From Acanthaster planci (taxonomy: Eukaryota; Echinodermata; Asteroidea; Valvatida; Acanthasteridae), in contig NW_019091406.1 in the NCBI RefSeq assembly GCF_001949145.1, positions 1,797,515-1,861,514 of the forward strand: a DNA stretch of 64,000 bases, written 5' to 3'. Positions 26,806 through 38,616 of this stretch are shown one piece after another. The stretch's first letter is position 1, and each line of letters begins with the position of its first letter. A program made the position numbers and the translations under genes. Below the pieces are notes generated by a model, which was given only the letters and a program-made list of their open reading frames with translations, was not told the origin of the DNA and did not search any database.

Positions 26806-26897
26806 TAGCCCAGGTTGGACCATGGACACATGATGGAGGAATGTGTTTTATTCCTCCATGGACTAACGTAGTACGGTCAGGGAGTCCACCTGGGCTA
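26806..26897. repeat. TIR element with TAGCCCAGGTTGGA / TCCACCTGGGCTA ends
   Basis: Inverted 13-14 bp ends enclose an inner inverted repeat (GGAGGAAT / ATTCCTCC). A similar GGAGGAAT hairpin lies near 10130. Confidence 0.45.
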
Positions 26898-26962
26898 GGT
26901 TGTTAACAAAATTCCACTCAAGCATTTGACATGTTTGAGCATGTCGTTAAGCACTCATGACC

Positions 26963-27216
26963 GGGGGCCAATTTCATAGAGCCACGAATATTAATAAGCA
27001 CAAAAAACAAAGGTCACTGAAGGTAATATAGGCCGTACTACCAGCACTCACAGCAGCTCAAACTCTGTGTGATTGTCATGCTAAAAACCATCCCAACAAT
27101 ATACATCACATGATCCATGATCATGATGCAGTTTTTGGCTGGTTATTTGATTTATCTAAGCGAGATTTTCTTGCACTTAATTAAATTTTGTGCTTAACAT
27201 GCTTAAGCAGCTCTAA
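26963..27216. mobile_element. TIR element, GCTTAAGCACAAAAT family (copy 2)
   Basis: It starts GGGGGCCAATTTCATAGAGC and ends with the inverted CTTAAGCAGCTCTAATCAT block. It shares ends and inner words (TTTGGCTGGTTA) with 7159-7400. Confidence 0.65.
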
Positions 27217-27232
27217 TCATGATAATATGCCT

Positions 27233-27447
27233 GTTACGCCCCAACTATAGCATCAGGCCCAACTATAGTTGGGCCCATCCCAACTAGAGTGCTACAGTTG
27301 GGCCGGCCCAACTACAGCAGAGAGGTCCTGTGTGCATGATGTGCCCAGCATGTGCCAAAGTCATACTGTTTACAAATGTCATGTCATTGGTCCAGCCCAA
27401 CTGCAGCACTACAGTTGGGACTGTCCCAACTATAGTTGGGATGTAAC
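27233..27447. mobile_element. TIR element, GTTAC..CCCAACTATAG family (copy 1)
   Basis: The ends GTTACGCCCCAACTATAGC and TATAGTTGGGATGTAAC are inverted. The arms are built of repeated CCCAACTATAGTTGGG palindromes, and the inner block CAGCATGTGCCAAAGTCA is shared with 50371-50570. It lies three bases inside the candidate intron that begins at 27451. Confidence 0.7.
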
Positions 27448-27451
27448 ATAC

Positions 27452-27527
27452 CCATGATTGATAACGTCAAATCATCATCATTCATGCCATCAAAGTTAAA
27501 TGCTGTCAACAACGTTTTGGCCGCCAT
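27452..27527 (-). CDS. Candidate first coding exon, possibly of the bZIP gene
   Basis: On the minus strand ATG at 27527 opens 25 codons (MAAKTLLTAFNFDGMNDDDL, then TLSIM) and ends in phase 1 at a GTATGT donor. The peptide is acidic and hydrophobic, like transcription factor N-termini. A phase-compatible acceptor (TTCTTTTGAAG) occurs at 24541, giving AAWAFPRSSNHKPAAK and then the ATG-proximal bZIP frame. This would extend the bZIP protein by about 41 residues. The alternative is that the ATGGCGGCC is only promoter sequence. No transcript evidence is available. Confidence 0.35.
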
Positions 27528-27529
27528 GT

Positions 27530-30500
27530 GCACGATTGAGCATGTGCCGAGTTCTCCCAACCAGCCATAGCCATTTGATTTGGAGGCAGTTGTCTGGCAG
27601 TGGATGTGGTGGGCGCGTTGTGCGATGTCGATTGCTCCAGTTGCCAGTATGGGAATGAAATCTCTCAGTTTACCTACCTGCTTTTGAAACAGTCTTCCAA
27701 GTTCCACTAAATGTATGTCCACAATAAACCTTTTTGATGTTCGCAATGCATTGTGGGTTAGGATGACAAACATGCAATGCATTTTATGCACAACTCTAAG
27801 GGCGAATGTACCTGAAAACGTTAATCAGTTTCTATTTTATGTCATTCACCTATTCAAGCAACCCCCTTCTGACAAAGTGTTGGATTATTGATTTGGGACA
27901 CAGATATTCACAAACTTCAAAGTTGAAAGCTTGGCAGAGAAGGAAAATCTGGAGAATCCCTTCCAACAACACCACTTTTTGTCATGAACCGTGCTTTGAC
28001 TACTTCGTGAATTTTAATGTTCTAGTGTTGTCCAATCAAAATTACGACTTGCAGCTCATTCATCCCGCTTTGACCAGTCACGTTCATTTTCAGCCTGTAT
28101 CGTGACTGGTGCCCTTAAAAAGGGCAATTGAGGTTGATTTGTTCTTACAAACTTTTGGAAACGTATTTGAAAATGTTTCTTGTATAATCTGATATATAAT
28201 ACGCATGCATCTGTGAGTTGATGAGTAGATACATAAAAAATATTTAATTGAAAACTGTAAATTGATTTTTGACTGGTTCACTTCCCCCATAGGGTTGTCC
28301 ATAAAATGCATTGCTTGTTTGTCATCCATATCCATAATGCATTGTAAACATTGAAAAGGTTTATTGTGAAAGAAAGGATGATCGGCTGAAGGCAGAATTC
28401 ATGAGCAAACTTTTCAATATCAATAACTTAGGCCTATATTTAGATCAAAATGATCAAGCCCTTAAGTGCAAATCACTTGGCCTACGATCATGACGATGTC
28501 TTTGTCTTCAAGTGTTTTTCCGAAAAGAAAGCGAATTGTCCTACAGTCATTGTAGGCCTATGTACATGTACCCTAGCCCTACCCCTCACTACCCCTAGAA
28601 CCTGAGAACTGTGTGATTTGATGCCTGCTGCGTTCCCATCCCTTGTTCGTGGGAGTGAAGTGTGGCATACATCAGACCCCACTGTTCTGGGGCCTAGGGC
28701 CTACATGTAAAACATGTAGAACTCTGGGGTTCGTCGTCCCCAGCGTGTGCTTGGGAGTGCGATGGATGATGAACCCCACAGTTTGAATCAGCTTTGTTAG
28801 CATTTAGACATGTACTCCCAGAATTGTGACGTACATGGAGTATCATGAGACATGATCAAGCAACATTGATCTTGTCTTGAAAACTGTGCTTTGTATAGTC
28901 CTGGTAGTTACTTGGGAATAACTAGACTAGGGTCTAGAGTTAGGCTACTCAAGCATTAGTGTACATGAACATCTACATATAGGTCTATCAGTGTCTCTAA
29001 CATGTCCAAGGCAAAGTACCGCTACTAAACTTAAAGATTGAGAAGTCATTTTGGAGAGGATACACGTAGCTTGAAAATGTGAAATCCTTAACAATTATAG
29101 CAGTTGAAGAGGTAAACATTTAACATACAGACATGTACATGTGTTAGATTAGTCATGTTAGTTGCACGGTCGTAAGGCCGATTAAAATTAATTCCTTGTT
29201 CAACATCACTCAAAGTTATAGTTTTGGGCCAGGAGGACATTTGATACATGTATTTCAAGTTAGTATTTTCCAGACTTTTCAGATCTAAAAAATACCTTTC
29301 TTGTACAGTATTTTAATACTTGAGTGTCTCATCATAACAGCATGATCAGATCAATTAGTCATGGTTGTGGGCAAGCGTAGAGAATTAAACAAAAAACAAA
29401 ACACGAGACCATTTCTGTGGTGGAGACACATCTGCAAGGTTTAAAAGGGCCAGAAATTTGTGAAAAAGTTGGAAATATCAAATATCAAAAGAAGTTTGGG
29501 TGGTAGGGAAAATCTGATTGGGTGGTTATGATAAACAAAGTATTCATTTTAATTGGCCCAAAAGTGACACTCGCCATTCTTTTCTGCGCATTTTTTTTTA
29601 ATGTGCTCAGCTGCAATCATGCAGACACTTTTTGTTACAAAGAAACCTTTAAGAAGTACAGAGCAATGTGGAAGACACTCTCTTCAAAATTGGGATTTGC
29701 CAAATCATTGTATCTAATCTTGTGACCTGATTTGAAATCTATTAAATAAGGACAGTAGTTTTTACTGAATGGATTACAAGCACAGTGTGAAATTTGGTAC
29801 ATGTAGGGTAGATGGCTGAATGAAAAGTTAAGGTTACTTTTTCATACACATGTAGGACTAAATTATCCCAGAATGACAAGATGAAATTAGGTTTTCTTTG
29901 AACAGAAGACCACTGATAGACATATCTGTGGCTTCGTTCCTGTTCATGTTGTTTGGTTTTGTCTTCATTGTGTTTCATTACACTCAAAAGTTGTATAAAT
30001 GCTGCAGGCGTCGCATGCATCATGGCTTGCTATCAAACAGCGTGCATGCATTGTGGCAATTCAAAGGAATAGAGTGCACAGTTATGGAGCTATTAAATGT
30101 GTGATTAACTTGCCAGTGTGATATCAATGGTGGTGCTACATGTATGCCCCAACTTCCAGTATAGCAATGTACATGTAACTTTGACTTACTGGAGGAGGTT
30201 ATAATCAGAACTGTACACATGTATCGCAGTCAACACTGGTCAACCTTATTCTAACAAAGTTTGAGGGAACAGACTAATTCCTTTGTTATAATAACCCAAG
30301 ACTTTGTCATAACAGGAGTGGGAAAAGAAAGAAAACAGGGGATCAGGCCCACACACAGGACTCCATACTCTTTGGAAGCATAGACCATGTCTAAATTAAT
30401 TGGTTGCAAAGTTATGCACGAGCCCATGGTTAAGCTGCCACTTACATGTATTTATGTAAACTTTATGTAAAAAATTTCCCTCGGTCGCAGACTCGAATCA

Positions 30501-31850
30501 ATAGATACTGAACATTGGTGATGCTTCGAAATCAATGAAACAGAATCAAAGATCTGTTAATTTTTAACTGTGACCACCTGACAACAATTAAGAAATTCAA
30601 GCCTTGAGTACTGTCTGCTGTTGAGTTGCCAACCACAAAGTGGTTCTCTTAAAGGTCAATTACTGAGTAATTTAGTGCATCGCTTGGCCTCCAGATATCT
30701 GCAAATGATAATAATCTTCAGCAGTTAACCAGTGCCGTGCACATGAGTTTGCAGTACCAAAGCAAATTTGTTCTCTAATTTGGAGGAAAAAAGAAAACAT
30801 GCGATGAGGGGAGGTTTTAGCATTCAGCACGTTATCGTAGATCAACACGCCTTGTGTTGGTCAATTTAATTCTTTTGCATCCCTGTCTCTGGGGCCAAGT
30901 GTTTGGAGTCAGGTGTGCATGTAAGTCCGTTTGAAACTCTCATTCGGCAGTGGAGACCTGGTGTCAGGCGTGTGCATGTCATTAGTAACTTATACTGTAA
31001 CATTGAGCTTCAGTGCTGTATGCAGACCAGTCCTCTCACGTAGGTATACTTTGTTGTAACCAATCCAGTGAGGCTTAAAAATAGACTTGAAATCCTCTAG
31101 TTTGAGGTACAGGCTGACTTTCACACTAGAGAGAAAACACAGTAAAATGGGTTGGTCACGTTAGCAGTATTTTCAATAATTTCTGCAAGTGTTGCAGCAC
31201 CGGAAAATTATTTTGCACATGTGAATCAGCGAGTGTCATTTGAGTAAAACAATCCACCCTGAGCTGTATGAAGTACCGGTACACCCTCACCGTCAAAAGA
31301 AAGACAGACAGGTACGCAGTTTTCCAACTGGGTTCTTGTACGCACTCTGCGTGCATGCAAAGACCATACATTCCAGAATAAATTCTTTGCGCGTATTCAG
31401 CGTGCCCTACGTCAAATGCGCATAAACTTGCGCGCCTACGCGGTGATTTTGAACCAAAGGACTGTCAGTTTTATTGAAAAACACGGCCTCCTTTATTCCC
31501 GCTCGGAGCGGATAGAGCACGTCATTCTTACAACGTTGCTATTCCCTGTTGTAGTAAAAAATGCATATGTACTGTACATATAGATGAAAGAAACTTTACC
31601 TGTGTTTTATATCGTTAACCCTTAAAATGTTGTACACCCTGGGGCAATTCTTTTAATTTTAGAAGTGTGTTTTTTAGACACAGAATTCTCCAAAAAAATT
31701 CGTTTTTTTGTTGGGGGGGGCTAATTTCTTTGTAGGCTGTCGACAAGAGGCTGCAAAAGAACATTGGCTTGTATACAGCTTCCTCTGGTTACCAGTCAGC
31801 ATGTGCCAATGTCATTTTATTAAAATCAGCAGTAATTGTACACGTACATG
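27530..31850. other. Long stretch without a recognised gene
   Basis: No coding exon with splice support was found. A CpG-richer patch at about 31260-31530 may be the centrin-3 promoter, and AGACAG followed by GTACGC at 31312 is a possible donor of a non-coding first exon. The rest is AT-rich and carries scattered TACATGTA words. Confidence 0.3.
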
Positions 31851-31852
31851 CT

Positions 31853-31945
31853 AGCTAAATCTACATGTACATGTACATGTAGTTCTTATCTTTGTTATGG
31901 ATGAAATGCTAGGTTGGCATACATGTACATGTACATGTATTTGAT
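31853..31945. repeat. TACATG microsatellite
   Basis: Two runs of alternating TACATG units (around 31861-31882 and 31920-31940) in a genome-wide background of TACATGTA words. Confidence 0.6.
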
Positions 31946-32011
31946 GAACTCTGTCAAGAGTGAGCCATGAAAGATTGAAAAAGGTGGAAAAAAGTTCTAA
32001 TCAACTTTGTG

Positions 32012-32110
32012 TTTGTGGACTGTAGTTGGGCCAGCCCAATTGCAGTATTGTAGTTTGGACCACCCTAACCTTAGTTTGGACTGATGTCTTAGTTGGGGCA
32101 GGCGACATTA
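32012..32110. repeat. Fragment of the CCCAACTATAG TIR family
   Basis: GTAGTTGGGCCAGCCCAATT and further TAGTTTGGAC/TAGTTGGGGC words match the arms at 27233 and 50371. The fragment is too decayed to define its ends. Confidence 0.4.
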
Positions 32111-33030
32111 TAATTCAGCAGATTAACTTGGACAAACTGTTTATGTCTTAAAGTAGCGTAAAGGAGCTCTGTAAATCAAACTGTAAAATGTCATTGATCT
32201 GAAAGGAATGTGAGCCTTCGTAGTTCAGCAGTGCGAGTGATTTGAATGAATTTACACTTCTCCCAAACGAGATAACATGGCAAAAGTTAGTCTGCTTTCC
32301 TGATTTTGGTGCACACTGATTAAAGATGTTTGTTGCTGATACATTGGAGGGTGCCCTACTTGTATACTATGATGTATGACCTGTGTCACTATTTGTTCAT
32401 TCAGAAAACTGTGGAAAGCAAAAGTGAGTTGGAATGTGTAAAACCCTTTTGTCCATCCGCTAGAATAGTGACCACGTACAGTACACGTGTTCTAGTCTCA
32501 GGTGCATGTGACACACATACAATATCATTTTCTCACTCTTTGAGGTATGAGACTGTGTGTGCATTTTGGTACATGTCTTAAAGTGGTCACAGGAGCATGA
32601 CATTCAAAGAGAAGGATCCAAACACATGTCTGTGTGCGCCCGGCATACAACTGCTGTTCCTCTGCACTGGTAGCCCTTTGAGTGTTTCAAGATGAGATTG
32701 ATTCATTCTGTGCAGTCTTTTGGATTCCTATGTGAAGCACATTGGTCCTTGATTTTGGAACTCAGGTTTTTCCACAACCTCCAAAAATGTCAATACCTGT
32801 ACGTACATGTACCTGCAAAGGTTAATTGTTGAAGAGCAAGGCTTGATTTTTGCGTCTTTTTATAGTTATAAAAATATATTAAAAAAATATTAAAAGAAAC
32901 ACAAAGAATCAGGAGCTGTTATCATGCCTTTTTTTTGTTGAACAGAATTTATTTTTTAATATATAAAAAACAAAATAAAAGAAATTATTGTTTTATTTGT
33001 AATTTCAGTGAACTTTGACAAGATAGGAAT

Positions 33031-36000
33031 ATGTGCCGGTATGTATGTAGAATATAATGTTCATAAATTAAATATCAGCATGTACACATATCGACAAATC
33101 AAATTCAATGATTTTTTAATTAATTACATGTACACAGGTTAGGTGCAACAGGGACGCAAAAAATGCCACACTTAATATCTATGTGGACCCCAAACTTATA
33201 AAATAACCCCAATGTACATGTACATTCCGGGTATTAGCAACAAGTAGAGTTATGAGTGCATTAGTGTTTGCATGGTAAGATCTTACATGTATTTACTTGT
33301 AAACGGTACAGATTTGTGCCCTGTGTACATGTACTTGTACGTACATACGTGTACATGTGCAGTGTTCACAAAATGCAGCGACTAGCCAAGATATATCGTG
33401 CAAAAACATGATAAAATCCATCATTTTTGTCCTTCTTGTGTGTTGAGAACAAATGTCAAGGGCTTGGACAACAAAGGAGCGTTGTTTGTTCTGTGGTATG
33501 CAGATGGTTGAACTGTTGAATGGTCAAAGTCTGTGGTTCTCCCTGTTGACTGTACATTTACATGTACGTGTTGTTCTTTTTTTGGAGTACGACTGGTTTG
33601 GCCAGAAATACTTGTAAATGTCCTTGCAAACAAGTAGAATATCATTTGGATGATGAAATTTATTGTCATTTGCTCATAAATATGAGGAAATTTATTTTCC
33701 CCTTAACTTTGACAGACCCTACATGTAGCTTAGCAAACAGTAGTTTGTGATGAGGGCTATATGAGTGTGGCCAGAAAGGCCATGAAACATCCGGGATAAA
33801 AAAGGATAAATGCTTGGCAAATCTTGGAGACGTTACCCGTGTATGTAGCCCGTATGGTAGAGAATTGTTTTTGAGCAGTACCAGAATAGTGCTTACAAGG
33901 GTACCTGTAACTTTCAAGTGACTTAATCTTTGTATAATTCATTCTACCAAAAATAGGACAAAAATAGTACAAATTCTGAAAACCTTTTTGTCTGTTTGGA
34001 CATTTATCACAAACTGATAGCTAATCTTCCAACTTGTGTACTTTTGTGACTTATTCAAAAAGGTTTAAGATGCCTCGTATCATAAACGACGTTACAACAA
34101 GTTTACCTGAGTGACAGAGTCCACTCAGATTAATCTGAAGCTACCTGTATATGTAACAACCAGGGTACTTCGATATTGCTGTGAGGAAATTAACTTTGAG
34201 TTTTTACCATGTGCATGTCATCTTTGATGGTACAATGTACATGTACTTCAAAGAGGTTGTATTTAGAATGTGTTATATATAGATTGTGTACAATGTAGAT
34301 CAGGAGTGATTTTGTTCATGAGGCTTTAAAGGATGATGAAGATGCTGATTTTTAAAGAAAAAAAGACGAATTCAAAGAAAGCAAAGCCAAGAAATTTGTT
34401 GATATTCGTTTGCAAGGGAATACTTTGCAGTGTTGCTATATCCAACTAAGCGTGGGGAAATTTTGTTTATCCAGATCTGATTTTGGTATGGATAAGGGCC
34501 GACGCAAGAAGCGTCGAGAGCTGACGGAGGAGCAGAAACAAGAAATCAAGGAGGCCTTTGACCTGTTTGACACCGACAAGGACAGAGCCATTGATTACCA
34601 TGAACTTAAGGTACTACTTATAGCAAGGACTTCTTGAGAAAAGACCGCAAAATGCTGCAGTCTCAAAGTTTTAATATAAGTTGATCCCCTTGTTTACATC
34701 CTTGATCTTCCCATCACTGGATTAACCACCGGGAGCTTTCTAAAAGATCCTGATGTTCTTTTAGCTGAAGCAAGTCTGTGCAAGTGCATAGTCCGACTCA
34801 GAAGAGTCTCAAGTGTTTCATTTGTGGAATGCTCCCAAATCTCATGCCTGACAGGTAGCAATGAGAGCCCTGGGATTTGACGTGAAGAAGGCGGATGTGT
34901 TGAAAGTGCTTCGAGACTATGACAAGGACAACAGTGGCAAGATCTTCTTTGATGACTTCAATGAAGTCAGTGAGTATTGCTTAGTACTGTGAAACTGAAA
35001 AGTGACCACTTTTCCCCAGATGAAGGGTGTAGGAGCAGGGGTCTACTTGTTACAGTTACATCGTAACTGTCAGGCTTTTTAAGTCATGTGTTCATTAGAA
35101 CAATTTCTCAGGTCTCAGCATGTTTAAGAAGATCTCTAACGTAGACCTGTGCTTGTGAACCATTTATGAGTGAACTGCAAAGTGAAGCTCTCTCCAAGTC
35201 AAATATTCGAGTCAGGTTTTTTTGTCCGAGTTTCTATGGAGTGATTTTCGTGAGTGCTGTTGAGGGATGTTCTTGAGTTTTGACATTCCAGCATTACAGT
35301 GGGTTTTGTGTCATTCAATAGGGCTGATTGTAATACAAAGCGCCAGTGACAAAAAATCCTCTCATATAAATTGTCGTGTATGTTCACGCCCAGTTTTCCA
35401 GGATCCTTTGACTTACAGGTGAAGCATCATTCCAGAAGATTGAAATGAATGCTTTTTGGATATGCCAGGGTAAAGAGACGTAACAATGGTACAGATATTT
35501 CAAGGGACCCACCCCTAACATATTCATCAGTTGGTTGATTAATGTGTACTTGCACATGTAGATTTGAATGGATTTCCACCTGTGAAGGACAATAAAGCAG
35601 ATGTGGTAGAAACATTCTAATTAGAATTGCTTGCATTATGGTATAGAAGCAGTAACTACATGTAGGTTCAAATCCTATAGAGTACCGAAGTGTGATGTCA
35701 CTGTGAACCACAAAGTGCAGTGCAAACGAATGGCGTACGCGGCCGTGTTGGTTCACGCACTAGTTCTCGCGCTAATGCCTTTTGACACACTAATTGTGCG
35801 CGTGACGTATTCACTTCGGTACTCTATACAAGTAAACTTCATGTTTTTCCCACAAGTTTGAGACAGCACTGGGTATAAGGTGCTCACAGTATATTGCATG
35901 TTCATTGGTGAAGGGAAAAACCACACATTGCAGACTGTATATGTGTTTTGAACCATTGGGACGCTACTTGCGTGATACTTTTGCATTGGTAGTAGATATG

Positions 36001-37558
36001 TAGTGGTCTTGTGCAACCATGGCCTGCTGTTTGACTGTTTTGCTTGACCACTGTCTCCTGTCCGACAGTGACCGACTGGATGTTGGACAGGGACCCCCAC
36101 GAGGAAATCCTGAAGGCCTTCCGCTTATTTGACGACGACGACTCGGGCAAGATCAGCCTGCGCAACCTGAGGCGGGTCGCCCGGGAGCTCGGGGAGAACA
36201 TGACGGAAGAGGAGCTGCGGGCCATGATTGATGAGTTTGACAAAGATGGGGATGGCGAAAGTAAGATTTGTCAAAGAATAAGGGGGGGGGGTTGTTCAAG
36301 AATAGTCATCCAATCCTTGATGGGTACAAATTCTAATATTTCCCCACACACCCCAAAAAATAAGAAATAATAATAATAACAAGCACTTGTAAAGCGCCCT
36401 CTATCTAGCAAACTATTCCGAGGCGCTGTATTATCATTATCCCTGCACATTGGGCTCACGCATCATCTGAACATTCCTGAAACCATCTCAGCTCCCTGGG
36501 GAGTATACTAGCCCGGTGCTGCAAATTTCGGCGCAAAGAGCTAAACAACCGTGTCTGCCTTCACAGGTACCCATTTACTCCTGGGTGGAGAGAGGCACAT
36601 TGGGGTAAAGTGACTTGCCCAAGATAACAACATGCTGCCACCAGCTGGATTCGAACCCCTGACCCTATGATCAGGAGCTACAAACCCCAACCACTAGGCC
36701 ACATGCCTCCTCAAAGAAAGAAATGAAGTGCTTGAGCTGCCGGACTATGAGTCCTGAAAAGTCAATCTGGACATTCTTGCTATTGGCGTCACTTCTTTGC
36801 TTGCCATTGAAGACAAAATTGGAAGCTACTCCTGAGGTCATCAGTGGTTCAGTACAAAGGTTATGGTGGGTAGACAACTGAGGGCGCTGTGTAAATATAT
36901 GCACATAGTTAAATCAAGTGGCTGTGCATGCACGTGCACACTGTGATGCGGCGATGCTAATTGTGTGACACTACATTGCCGATGTACATGTTCTTGAAGT
37001 TGTGACGTATGTGCATTTTGCGTACTTGTTATAATTTGGGGTAGTAAGTAAAATTACGTCAGAAAAGAAAACATGGTGTGAGTCAGGTTGGCGTAGTGGT
37101 TCTTTCCTCACCTTCCACCTCTGCGGTCCGGATTCGATTCCCTGGCTCGGTCCGCATGTGGATTGGGTTTTCAGTCCCTACCTGATTCCATGGGTTTACC
37201 CGGAACATCCCTCTGGGGTTTTCCTCCCACCTCTAAAACTGTGACTGCTTCTCACTGTCTCCTCTCTACAGGTTTCTTCAGGCTTGCGAGCTACAGTGCC
37301 TAGGGCGCTTTTGAGGAATCCTTGGTGTCAGTACCAGAAATTAATAATGAACTTGTCACCCCTCTGCACCTGATATTGTCAGTCGACATTCTTTCGTTGT
37401 CAGAGGGCCTGATAGGATGAGCCCATCAGTATTGAAACTGATTATGCACCAAATGTAATTGTGGGTAAATCCCTCCCGTTAACACATTTCGCTTTTCGCT
37501 TCCTTTTTTAACAGTTAATGAGGAAGAATTTGTTGCCATCATGACAGGAGATACATGA
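33031..37558 (+). CDS. CETN3: Centrin-3, five coding exons
   Basis: Exons 33031-33038, 34475-34610, 34855-34969, 36069-36260 and 37515-37558 are joined by GT-AG introns into 164 residues (human centrin-3: 167). Four EF-hand loops are visible at about 35-46 ([12 protein letters not shown]), 71-82, 108-119 ([12 protein letters not shown]) and 144-155 (DKDGDGEINEEE), with the [14 protein letters not shown] run before the first and the MTGDT end. Centrin-3 is a small calcium-binding protein of centrioles and basal bodies. The first exon is the least certain part: it gives only ATG TGC CG, preceded by a strong acceptor at 33008 and followed by GTATGT, and yields [10 protein letters not shown], which lines up with the known N-terminus. 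If wrong, the in-frame ATG at 34488 is the fallback. Residue 87 is Met where Val is usual. Two SINEs and a TIR element lie in introns. Confidence 0.92.
35676..35828. mobile_element. 150-bp TIR element, AGAGTACCGAAGTG family (copy 2 of 3), in a CETN3 intron
   Basis: TATAGAGTACCGAAGTGTGA at the left and CACTTCGGTACTCTATA at the right are perfect inverted repeats of 17 bp including the flanking TA. The interior matches 4897-5050 and 54507-54656. Confidence 0.85.
36360..36710 (-). mobile_element. tRNA-derived SINE, apparently full length, in the last CETN3 intron
   Basis: On the minus strand: A-box region GTGGCCTAGTGGTTGGGG near 36702-36685, B box GGGTTCGAATCC near 36660, then TCTTGGGCAAGTCACTTTAC and CTCCACCCAGGAGTAAATGG, and a (TTA)n tail at 36379-36362. 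The same body occurs at 40524. Confidence 0.85.
37083..37348 (+). mobile_element. tRNA-derived SINE, second type, in the last CETN3 intron
   Basis: A box GTTGGCGTAGTGGTTC near 37088-37102 and B box GGATTCGATTCC near 37130-37141 are followed by a body (CCTCCCACCTCTAAAACTGT, AGTGCCTAGGGCGC) unlike the 36360 SINE, ending near TTAATAAT. Confidence 0.75.
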
Positions 37559-38085
37559 AGAATGTGCTTCCCTCGTCCCTTGTACATAAGATTTGGACCA
37601 ACAGTCATTTGTACAGGACTTCGGTCCACTCTGCCAACTCCGCTTGTAGATATCTTCCAGAGCGACATTTAGCATCAGTGCGGCAGAAGGCCCAGAGCAG
37701 TCACATTCTGTTTGCCGTGTGCCCACGCCCGTAATCCTTCGCATCACTGCCACTTTTTACGCAGTCGTTCTGTGCTGCTCCATGACTGGGCTCATCTATT
37801 TTTATCAGAGTTTGAACTTTGTAGGTGAAGAATTATATCCCGTGTAGAAGTAAATGTGTTGAAGAATTTGGCAGGGACTAGTGTAGCCATGTCATAAGGT
37901 ATGTGCAGGAATTAAGTTGCGTTCTCTACATTAAAGTCAATAAGCTTGGTCTTGTTCCCTGAATCAGCTCTCACCTTGCTAGTTGCAAACTGGGTGTTTT
38001 TATCATCTGTAAGGGTTGTGTCTGTTACCCATTGGTTTCAGCACTGCAGTTATTCACCCCACAATAAAACACATCTACACTGTAC
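37559..38085 (+). other. CETN3 3' UTR
   Basis: It follows the TGA at 37556-37558 and contains an AATAAA at 38063-38068. Confidence 0.5.
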
Positions 38086-38471
38086 TGATTCACACAGGGG
38101 CCTACCTAGGGTGGACATTTTTTTCTTTGCCTGTGGATAGCCAGTTAAGGTCGGATTTTCTCACCCGAAAAAGCCGCTCGGGGTGGGTTTTTTTACCCGC
38201 AAATTCTTCAACCTTGCAATTGCACTTTGACCCAACCAAGTACGGCGTCTTAATACGTCAACCACAGAAATGAATACATAATTCTTTAACGAGTGTACAC
38301 GTCTTCCGTTGAACAAATTAGGAAAATTATGTGAGTTTACACGTCATCCGGTGTCAAGTGGTGAAGAAAACGCTGTGATGAATGCTTAATTTGCCTCTCA
38401 CAACTCCTTCATGCTGGATTTTGGATGACGATTTCCCAAACTGTTTCTTCATGTGCCTCGGATAATCCCGA

Positions 38472-38616
38472 CAGGGGTGTGAGTGGCCAACAGCTAGCAG
38501 AAAGTTGAAAGTTCCAATACTTTTGTATAGACCAGGTGTACAAAAAAGCTGAAAGTCAGGGTCAACATCTAAACAAAAACTTAAATCAGCTAAGCGGCTG
38601 AATTCTCACACCCCTG
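38472..38616. mobile_element. hAT-like non-autonomous element, CAGGGGTGTGAG ends (best copy)
   Basis: The ends CAGGGGTGTGAG and CTCACACCCCTG are perfect 12-bp inverted repeats. The interior (CCAATACTTTTGTATAGACC, AAAAGCTGAAAGTCAGGGTC) matches 8896-9067. About 145 bp with no coding capacity. Confidence 0.75.

Noticed and set aside
27384-27791. 135-residue minus-strand open frame
   Set aside because: Its 3' part runs into the CCCAACTATAG element and the 5' part has no upstream support; only the ATG-to-donor segment 27527-27452 was kept as a candidate exon.
31853-31945. CRISPR-like or regulatory array of TACATG
   Set aside because: Simple microsatellite in a genome that is rich in TACATGTA; no spacers.
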